Assembly (NCBI GenBank): GCA_041487495.1
Contig: JBGPNN010000109.1
Location: 1-10,855 of the forward strand
DNA: 10,855 bases
DNA from: JBGPNN01 sp041487495
Lineage (GTDB): Bacteria; Sysuimicrobiota; Sysuimicrobiia; Sysuimicrobiales; Humicultoraceae
Direction: 5' to 3'
Part shown: piece after piece, positions 5,723 through 10,855 of the stretch
Numbering within the stretch: position 1 is the first letter of the stretch
How the letters are laid out: every line of letters begins with the position of its first letter
Notes under the pieces: model-generated
The model's database searches: none
The model's input: only the letters and a program-made list of their open reading frames with translations
What the model was told of the DNA's origin: nothing
Translations under genes and position numbers: made by a program

Positions 5723-6936
5723 GTGATGCGGACCCTAGCGAAGCGGCGCCGACCAACGCGCACGACCAGGCCTTCGCGCACCGACACGTCCGCGTCGATG
5801 TCGTGGAACCGGGCCCCATCGACCGACACACCGCCCTGACTGATCAGCCGCCTGGCATCCCGGGTACTCTCGGCGAGCCCCGTGATCATCAGGAGTTTGA
5901 TCAGCCGGATCCGGCCGGCGGGCGCGTCTTCGGGGGAGATGGGCGTCTCCGGAATCTGATCCGGCAGCTCGCCTTCGACAAAGACCTGCTCGAACGCGGC
6001 CTCGGCTCCCGCCCCCGCGCCGGCGCCGTACCAGATGTCCACGATCGTCCGGGCAAGCCGCCGCTTCACATCGCGGGGATGCATCGTGCCGGCGGTCAGG
6101 CCGTCGCGGATGGTCGCCAGCTCATCGAGCGGCAGGTCCGTCGCGTACTCAAAGTAGTCGGGCATCAGACGATCTGGGATGGACATCACTTTGCCGAACA
6201 TCTCGTTCGGCGGGTCGGTGATCCCGATCGCGTTGCCCAACGACTTGCTCATCTTCTCGACGCCGTCGACGCCGGGCAGCAGCGGCGTCAAGACCACGAC
6301 CTGTGCGCTCTGGCCCATCTCGCGTTGTAGTTCGCGGCCCATCAGGTTGTTGAACTTCTGATCGGTACCGCCCAGCTCGACGTCGGCCTGGATCGCGACC
6401 GAATCATAGGCCTGGCACAGCGGGTACAGCAACTCGTGCAGATGGATGGGAATCCCCCCACGCAGGCGCGTGGTGAAGTCATCACGCTCGAGGATCCGCG
6501 CCACCGTTGCGCGCGCGGCCAGGCGGATCACGTCGGCGAACGACATCGCGCCCAGCCATTGACTGTTGAAGACCACCCGCGTGCGCTTCTGATCCAGGAT
6601 CAGGCCGTATTGCTTCCGGTAGGTCGCGGCGTTGCGCTCGATTTCTTCAGGGGTCAGCATCGGCCGCGCCTGCTTCTTCCCGGTGGGATCGCCGATCATG
6701 GCCGTAAAGTCGCCGATAACGAGGATCACGTCATGACCCAGGTCTTGAAACTGGCGCATTTTTCGAAGAACGATGGAGTGTCCGATGTGGAGGTCGGGCG
6801 ACGAAGGATCGACACCCAGCTTGACCCGCAGCGGTCGGGCCTCCCGCAGCTTCGCCAGGAGATCGTCCTCAGAAATGATCTCGACCGCCCCGCGGCGCAG
6901 GCGCTCGAGCTGGACTTCCGGGGGCAGAACGGTCAT
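5719..6936 (-). CDS. tyrS: Tyrosyl-tRNA synthetase, TyrZ type
   Basis: A complete 405-residue class I aminoacyl-tRNA synthetase that charges tRNA-Tyr in the cytoplasm. The ATP-binding signature is HIGH at 50-53 within PDLHIGHSIVLRKM, and the second signature is an exact KMSKS at 228-232. IGDPTGKKQARP (81-92) and QADVELGGTDQKFN (183-196) are strongly conserved tyrosine and tRNA site regions. The C-terminal S4 RNA-binding domain covers about 342-405 (LIKLLMITGLAESTRDARRL). The sequence style, with RKMRQFQDLGH after HIGH, fits the TyrZ branch rather than the E. coli-like TyrS. A Gly-Ala tract (304-311) lies in the linker. The ATG has GGAGG at 6946-6950, 9 nt upstream, inside the last codons of mutS2, and the gap to mutS2 is only 4 nt. 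Part of this gene is duplicated as a remnant at 1874-1947. Confidence 0.97.
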   Translation of the reverse strand: MTVLPPEVQLERLRRGAVEIISEDDLLAKLREARPLRVKLGVDPSSPDLHIGHSIVLRKMRQFQDLGHDVILVIGDFTAMIGDPTGKKQARPMLTPEEIERNAATYRKQYGLILDQKRTRVVFNSQWLGAMSFADVIRLAARATVARILERDDFTTRLRGGIPIHLHELLYPLCQAYDSVAIQADVELGGTDQKFNNLMGRELQREMGQSAQVVVLTPLLPGVDGVEKMSKSLGNAIGITDPPNEMFGKVMSIPDRLMPDYFEYATDLPLDELATIRDGLTAGTMHPRDVKRRLARTIVDIWYGAGAGAGAEAAFEQVFVEGELPDQIPETPISPEDAPAGRIRLIKLLMITGLAESTRDARRLISQGGVSVDGARFHDIDADVSVREGLVVRVGRRRFARVRIT

Positions 6937-6940
6937 GCGC

Positions 6941-9310
6941 CTAGACCTCCAGGGTAACCACCGTCACGCCTGTGTCGCCTTCGCCGCGCTCGCCCAGGCG
7001 AAACTGTTTCACCTGGGGATGCCCGCGGAGGAAGTCGTGCAGCGCCTTCCGCAGCCGGCCCGTGCCCTTGCCGTGGATCACGGTGACCTGCGACAACCGG
7101 GCCCGCACGGCGTCGTCGAGATACCGGTCGACCGCCAGCAGCGCGTCGTCGACGGTCGTACCCCTGACGCTGAGGGACAGCGGCACCGGCACCGTCTGCG
7201 GTATTTCTATTGTGCCCGCCGTCCCTGCGGGCGGCCGCGACAGCGCCCCCGCGTCGCGCAGGGTGCTGCGTGGCACGCGGGTGCGCAGCACCCCAACTTC
7301 GACCTCGACTTCGTCGCGGATGTCTGGACCGGCCCGTACGACGCCAACCCGTCCCAGCGGCGCGATGAAGACCGCCTGCCCGACCTGCACCTCTTCCACG
7401 GGTACGCCCGGCGTCTCCGGCGGTGGTGCGCTTTGGGGCAGCGACTCCAGGACCTCGCGCAGGTGCACGCGCGCCGAGCGGACCGCCTGCTCCGAGCGGG
7501 TCGTGCGCACCTCGGTCAGGACCGCCTCGAGCCGCCGGCGGGTCTCCTCGACGATGGCCTCGCTGGCCCGCCGGGCCTCGGCCATCAGACGCTGGCGCTC
7601 GGCGCGCAGGCGATCGGCCTCCGCGGTCCACCGCGCCTCGGCGGCCTCTGCCGCCTCGCGGGCCGCCCCCGCCTGGGCGCGATCCTGCTCCGCCGTGTGT
7701 CGCTCGCGTGTCAGGTCTTCCAGGACCTGTTCGATCGCCACCTGCGCGGGTGAAAGGTGCGCGCGCGCATCATCGACGATCGTACGGTCCAAACCGAGCC
7801 GTTCCGCGATCACCAGGGCGTTGCTCCGGCCCGGCAGTCCGATCCGCAGCCGGTACGTCGGCTGTAGCGTCTCCGGATCGAATTCGACCGACCCGTTTTG
7901 GATGCCGGGGTCGATCGACGCCAGCATCTTCAACTCGTTGTAATGCGTCGTCACGATCGTCCGCACGCCGCGGCGGTGCAGCGCCTGGATGATGGCCCGG
8001 GCCAGCGCCACGCCTTCGGTCGGATCCGTGCCCGCGCCGACCTCGTCGAGCAGCACCAGCGCCGGCACCTGGACCGTCGCAAAGATCTCGACGATGGCCC
8101 GCAGGTGCGACGAAAACGTAGACAGACTCTGCTCGATCGACTGCTCATCGCCGATGTCCGCGTGGACCTGGCGAAACGTCGACAGCCGGCTGCCGGGGTC
8201 GGCCGGGATGTGCAGCCCGGCCTGCGCCATCAGGACCAGCAGCCCAACGTTCTTGAGGGCCACGGTCTTGCCGCCCGTATTGGGCCCGGTCAGCACCAGC
8301 GTCGTGAACTCGCCGCCCAGCTGCACGTCGATGGGTACGACGACGTTGTCGCCGCGCGCAAGAATCAGCAGCGGGTGGCGGGCACCGCGGAATTCGATCA
8401 TACCGCCGGGGGACACCTCTGGCGCCTGACCGCGCAGGCGCCCCGCGAGGGCGGCTTTCGCAGACGCCAGATCGATCTCGCCAAGCGTCTCCCCGTTTGT
8501 GCGCAGCGTCGGGGCGTGTTCACCCACCATCTCCGAGAGGGTGCGGAGAATTCTCAGGACCTCTTCACGCTCGGCGGCATCCAGTTCGCGGCGCCGGTTT
8601 CCCAACGGGACCATCGACAGTGGCTCCACGAACAGGGTGGCGCCGCTGGCGCTGGTATCGTGGACGATGCCGGAGACCTGGGCACGGTATTCGGCCTTGA
8701 CCGGGACGACAAAGCGGTCACCCCGCGTCGTGACGATGGATTCCTGGAGGTACCGGCTGTTGGCCGAACTGTGGAAGAACGCGTCCAGCGTCGAGCGGAG
8801 CCGGCGCTCGACGCTGCGCATCTCGTCGCGGATGCGACGTAACGCCGGCGACGCGTCGTCGCGGATGCGGCCTTGCTCGTCGAACGTCTTGGTGATGGCG
8901 CTTTCGACCGACGGCAGCGGGACCAGACGTTCAGCGATCTCCGCCAGGCGCGGGGCCCGGGGCCGGCGCGAGAGGAGGTAGGCTCTGACCTCCCGCGTCA
9001 CCGCGAGCGTCTGCGCCACCTGCATCAGATCCGGCGGGTCAAGGGTACCGCCGACCGCGGCACGTGCTGCGAGGGACTCCAGGTGGCGTGCCCCCCGCAC
9101 AGGGATCTCGGCTTCGGCGGTGAGCGCGACCGCCTCCGACGTGACCTCGAGTGCCTCACGCACGTCGTCTTCGTCGATCGCCGGCAGCAACGCCAGGGCG
9201 CGCTCGCGCCCCATGGTGGTCACCGTGCCCTGGGCGAGCGCGGCGAGGATCTTGGGATACTCCAGCACCCGCAGCGTGCGCTCGGCGGCGGGGGTGCGCG
9301 AGAGACTCAC
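6941..9310 (-). CDS. mutS2: MutS2 endonuclease/ribosome-rescue ATPase with Smr domain
   Basis: A full-length 789-residue MutS2. Known family members bind branched DNA and suppress homologous recombination, and in Bacillus also act on collided ribosomes. The MutS-like core and lever region cover about 1-300. The ABC ATPase follows: Walker A GPNTGGKT (342-349), the DIGDEQSIEQSLSTFSSHL stretch (385-403) with the ABC-type signature, Walker B LVLLDEVGAGTDP (418-430) and a histidine switch TTHYNEL (454-460). A long Ala/Glu/Arg-rich helix, probably a coiled coil, spans about 522-622. A KOW-like beta region lies at 641-680. The C-terminal Smr nuclease domain (711-789) has LSLSVRGTTVDDAL and the HGKGTGRLR motif (746-754). 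The GTG start overlaps the stop of the preceding gene as GTGA, with a very strong GGAGGGGGAGG (9314-9324) upstream, so translation is coupled. GC is near 70% in sampled lines. Confidence 0.97.
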   Translation of the reverse strand: MSLSRTPAAERTLRVLEYPKILAALAQGTVTTMGRERALALLPAIDEDDVREALEVTSEAVALTAEAEIPVRGARHLESLAARAAVGGTLDPPDLMQVAQTLAVTREVRAYLLSRRPRAPRLAEIAERLVPLPSVESAITKTFDEQGRIRDDASPALRRIRDEMRSVERRLRSTLDAFFHSSANSRYLQESIVTTRGDRFVVPVKAEYRAQVSGIVHDTSASGATLFVEPLSMVPLGNRRRELDAAEREEVLRILRTLSEMVGEHAPTLRTNGETLGEIDLASAKAALAGRLRGQAPEVSPGGMIEFRGARHPLLILARGDNVVVPIDVQLGGEFTTLVLTGPNTGGKTVALKNVGLLVLMAQAGLHIPADPGSRLSTFRQVHADIGDEQSIEQSLSTFSSHLRAIVEIFATVQVPALVLLDEVGAGTDPTEGVALARAIIQALHRRGVRTIVTTHYNELKMLASIDPGIQNGSVEFDPETLQPTYRLRIGLPGRSNALVIAERLGLDRTIVDDARAHLSPAQVAIEQVLEDLTRERHTAEQDRAQAGAAREAAEAAEARWTAEADRLRAERQRLMAEARRASEAIVEETRRRLEAVLTEVRTTRSEQAVRSARVHLREVLESLPQSAPPPETPGVPVEEVQVGQAVFIAPLGRVGVVRAGPDIRDEVEVEVGVLRTRVPRSTLRDAGALSRPPAGTAGTIEIPQTVPVPLSLSVRGTTVDDALLAVDRYLDDAVRARLSQVTVIHGKGTGRLRKALHDFLRGHPQVKQFRLGERGEGDTGVTVVTLEV
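6946..6950 (-). promoter_or_regulatory. Ribosome binding site of tyrS inside the end of mutS2
   Basis: GGAGG formed by the Leu-Glu-Val codons that end MutS2. It lies 9 nt before the tyrS ATG and confirms that start. It leaves no room for a separate promoter, which supports one mutS2-tyrS transcript. Confidence 0.8.
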
Positions 9311-10224
9311 ACGCCTCCCCCTCCGACCACCACACCGGTCGTCGCGAGCGCCAGGATCGCCGGCGCCAGGTCGCTGATGGCCCGCACAGACCGGAACGCA
9401 TCCCTCCCTGGACCGATCGCGAGTGTGGGCACCGGGTTTGTCGTATGGGCCGTCGTACGGTCGTCCTCAAGATTGCCGTGGTCACTGGTGACCAGGACGG
9501 TCACACCGTCGCGGGCCTCGAGCACGCCGCCCAGCAATTCGTCCACCATCGCCACCACGCTATCCACTGATATGGGGATGCGGCCGTGCGCGGCCAGGTC
9601 GGTCAAGAAGAACTCGAAGAATGTCAGGTCTTCGCCGGCCGCGATCAGCGCAAGGCGGCGGCCGGATTCGCGTGGCGTGAGTTCGGGGAGGTCATAGCCC
9701 CACTGCCGGAGCCGGCCGTTGGTCAGGTCGTGAAACACGGCCCGTCCGTCACGCAGATCCTCGACCGTGCGCAGCGGGACGCCCGCGGCCTGCGCGGCGT
9801 AGGTGACGGCGGCCATCTTCAGCTGGCGCGCGGCGATGGCCGCAAAGTACTCAGGGCTGTACGCGTTGGCAAGCGCCACACGAGCGCCGGCACTCCGCCC
9901 GCGGGCGAAGATGCTCTGACGGGCCAGGACGTCGCGCAGCTCCTCCGTTGGATACGCGGTGACGTGGCGGCCGGCGATCGCCGGCGCGTTGACGCCGCAC
10001 AGCAGGGCGGTTTGCCCCGTCGCGCTCTGCGGCAGACCAGCGACCCCAAGCGTCGCGTCGGTCGGGATGAGCAGCACGCCCGGCCGGTCGACGACCCCCT
10101 GGGAGATCAGCGGCCCGCCCAGCAGACCGCGCAGGGTGGGCGTCGCCCCACGGGCAAAGGGATTGGTCGCCGGATCATCGGGCCCCAGCCCCACGCCGTC
10201 CAAGAAGACGACCAGCAGTGGCAT
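9307..10224 (-). CDS. Alkaline-phosphatase-superfamily metalloenzyme (phosphoglycerate mutase/phosphopentomutase-like)
   Basis: A 305-residue protein with the metal-site signatures of the alkaline phosphatase superfamily in their normal order. FLDGVGLGP at 7-15 has the first metal aspartate D9. LPQSATGQTALLCGVNA (64-80) carries the Ser/Thr nucleophile region, T69 being the likely nucleophile. FFLTDLAAHG (205-214) has D209 and H213. TSDHGNLED (246-254) has D248 and H249, and TTAHTTNPVP (257-266) has H260. The order fits the cofactor-independent phosphoglycerate mutase/phosphopentomutase branch, but at 305 residues it is much shorter than iPGM (about 510), so I do not name a substrate. It may be a phosphatase or phosphomutase. 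The ATG is fixed by FLDGVG near the N-terminus. It follows the glycosylase stop by 8 nt and overlaps mutS2 by GTGA. The C-terminus, VVVGGGGV, is encoded by the mutS2 ribosome binding site. GC of one counted line is 70%. Confidence 0.85.
   Translation of the reverse strand: MPLLVVFLDGVGLGPDDPATNPFARGATPTLRGLLGGPLISQGVVDRPGVLLIPTDATLGVAGLPQSATGQTALLCGVNAPAIAGRHVTAYPTEELRDVLARQSIFARGRSAGARVALANAYSPEYFAAIAARQLKMAAVTYAAQAAGVPLRTVEDLRDGRAVFHDLTNGRLRQWGYDLPELTPRESGRRLALIAAGEDLTFFEFFLTDLAAHGRIPISVDSVVAMVDELLGGVLEARDGVTVLVTSDHGNLEDDRTTAHTTNPVPTLAIGPGRDAFRSVRAISDLAPAILALATTGVVVGGGGV
9314..9324 (-). promoter_or_regulatory. Extended ribosome binding site of mutS2 inside the metalloenzyme gene
   Basis: GGAGGGGGAGG, read on the minus strand, supplies both the Gly-rich last codons of the metalloenzyme and a very strong Shine-Dalgarno. 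The distal GGAGG is 9 nt from the mutS2 GTG and the proximal AGG 3 nt. It confirms the GTG start that overlaps the stop codon. Confidence 0.75.
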
Positions 10225-10231
10225 GCCCCCT

Positions 10232-10237
10232 ATTATA
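10232..10237 (-). promoter_or_regulatory. Candidate -10 box (TATAAT) for a leaderless metalloenzyme-mutS2-tyrS transcript
   Basis: A perfect TATAAT on the minus strand is followed by AGGGGGC and then the ATG of the metalloenzyme, which places the expected transcription start at or one base before the A of the start codon. The box overlaps the TAA stop of the glycosylase gene. No good -35 element is visible at 16-18 nt. In such a GC-rich stretch an exact -10 box is notable, but a chance match from the stop codon is possible. Confidence 0.4.
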
Positions 10238-10808
10238 GGTGATCGGAAAAGGGCTTCGAGAGCGCCCGATGTCCCTTGATGCCGAACCGCCAGGGGCGAT
10301 CGACGGCGGTCGAGATCCCAATGCGAGGTCCCCTGACGATCCGGCCTCTCGTCAGCCGGTGGCGGGTGGGCCCCCCGTCGGCCACGTACAGCGGCCGCCG
10401 GGTCAGGTCCGCCCCGTTGTGTTGTGGTCCGATGTCCATCGCCCGGGTCAGCCGGCCGGGGCCGGACGCCAGGCGTGAAATCCCCTCGACCGGTTCGACG
10501 GCCCGCAGCAGGACCGCCCCCGCTCGCCCCGGCGCTTCCGTGACCACGTTGGCGCAGTAGTGCATCCCGTACGTAAAGTACACGTAGGCTGCTCCAGGCC
10601 GGCCATACATGACGGCGCTCCGGGCGGTCCGGCGGTAGGCATGACTGGCAGGGTCACGGGGCCCACGGTACGCTTCGACTTCCACGATGCGACCCACGCG
10701 GCGGCCGTTCGGTGTTTCGTGCACGAGCAGGTGTCCCAGCAGCGCGCGCGCCACCACGAGCGTATCGCGCGCGAAGAACCGCCGTGCCAGCGGCCGGTAG
10801 TCCCTCAC
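10233..10808 (-). CDS. aag: DNA-3-methyladenine glycosylase, AAG/MPG family
   Basis: A 191-residue base-excision-repair enzyme that removes 3-methyladenine and other alkylated or deaminated purines. It is of normal length for bacterial members. IVEVEAYRGPRDPASHAYR (41-59) holds the catalytic glutamate E45, the base-stacking Y47 and H56, equivalent to human AAG E125, Y127 and H136. Y80 in YVYFTYGMHYCANVV (75-89) corresponds to Y159, and H83 stands where human AAG has the intercalating Y162, as is common in bacterial versions. LASGPGRLTRAMDI (113-126) is the other conserved block, and the RIGISTAVDRPWRF segment (162-175) closes the fold. The GTG start at 10806-10808 has a GGAAG-type Shine-Dalgarno upstream. 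It heads the visible repair-linked run aag, metalloenzyme, mutS2. Confidence 0.95.
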   Translation of the reverse strand: MRDYRPLARRFFARDTLVVARALLGHLLVHETPNGRRVGRIVEVEAYRGPRDPASHAYRRTARSAVMYGRPGAAYVYFTYGMHYCANVVTEAPGRAGAVLLRAVEPVEGISRLASGPGRLTRAMDIGPQHNGADLTRRPLYVADGGPTRHRLTRGRIVRGPRIGISTAVDRPWRFGIKGHRALSKPFSDHL

Positions 10809-10817
10809 GTGCCGCGC

Positions 10818-10855
10818 TCACTTCCGTCGGCGCGACCCGCCGGCGGCTCCCTTCA
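10818..10855 (-). CDS. Possible C-terminal tail of an upstream gene
   Basis: One minus-strand frame from the window edge reads KGAAGGSRRRK and then TGA at 10818-10820, 9 nt before the glycosylase GTG. A Gly/Ala then Arg/Lys tail right before a gene at normal operon spacing is the look of a true C-terminus, but eleven codons cannot identify a protein. A second frame is open here too, so this remains a weak call. Confidence 0.3.
   Translation of the reverse strand, partial: KGAAGGSRRRK

Noticed and set aside
7898..8842. 314-codon plus-strand open frame inside mutS2
   Set aside because: It is antisense to the MutS2 ATPase region, whose Walker motifs are intact, and is explained by high-GC codon bias.

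Overview
This 10.9-kb window comes from a high-GC bacterium (hand-counted lines of the backbone genes average about 70% G+C). Every gene I can support lies on the minus strand, tightly packed, with 4-nt GTGA overlaps and gaps of a few bases. A MutS2 with an Smr domain and a TyrZ-type tyrosyl-tRNA synthetase suit many Gram-positive-like or deep-branching uncultured lineages. The sequence alone does not fix the phylum.

Read in the direction of transcription (high to low coordinates), the right half is a housekeeping run. It holds a possible tail of an upstream gene (10818-10855), a 3-methyladenine DNA glycosylase (10233-10808), an alkaline-phosphatase-superfamily metalloenzyme (9307-10224), mutS2 (6941-9310) and tyrS (5719-6936). 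An exact TATAAT overlaps the glycosylase stop codon 7 nt before the metalloenzyme ATG and may drive a leaderless transcript.

Three genes of clearly lower sampled GC follow, fused to the end of tyrS by a GTGA overlap. They are a membrane-anchored SGNH hydrolase (4598-5722), an FAD-dependent oxidoreductase of the amine oxidase/protoporphyrinogen oxidase type (3143-4561) and a CelD/BcsL-type GNAT acyltransferase (1985-3136). Together they look like an envelope or surface-glycan modification cassette.

The main discovery lies just past this cassette. Bases 1874-1947 are a broken second copy of tyrS. Two blocks matching tyrS 6179-6213 (34/35) and 5916-5954 (36/39) abut exactly, with 224 bp missing between them and a resulting frameshift. 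Intact tyrS and the remnant are in the same orientation and bracket the low-GC cassette like direct repeats. This suggests the cassette arrived by a duplication or recombination event at tyrS. An inverted repeat (1922-1930/1948-1956) starts exactly where the tyrS homology stops.

The left end returns to backbone-like GC: a P-loop NTPase of the FlaR/adenylate-kinase-like type (1320-1868) whose start codon directly follows the remnant, an M20 amidohydrolase (108-1283), and the first 30 codons of a metal-dependent amidohydrolase leaving the window (1-91). No tRNA, rRNA, CRISPR array, transposase or integrase was seen. No gene-free stretch exceeds 300 bases; the longest is 1869-1984.
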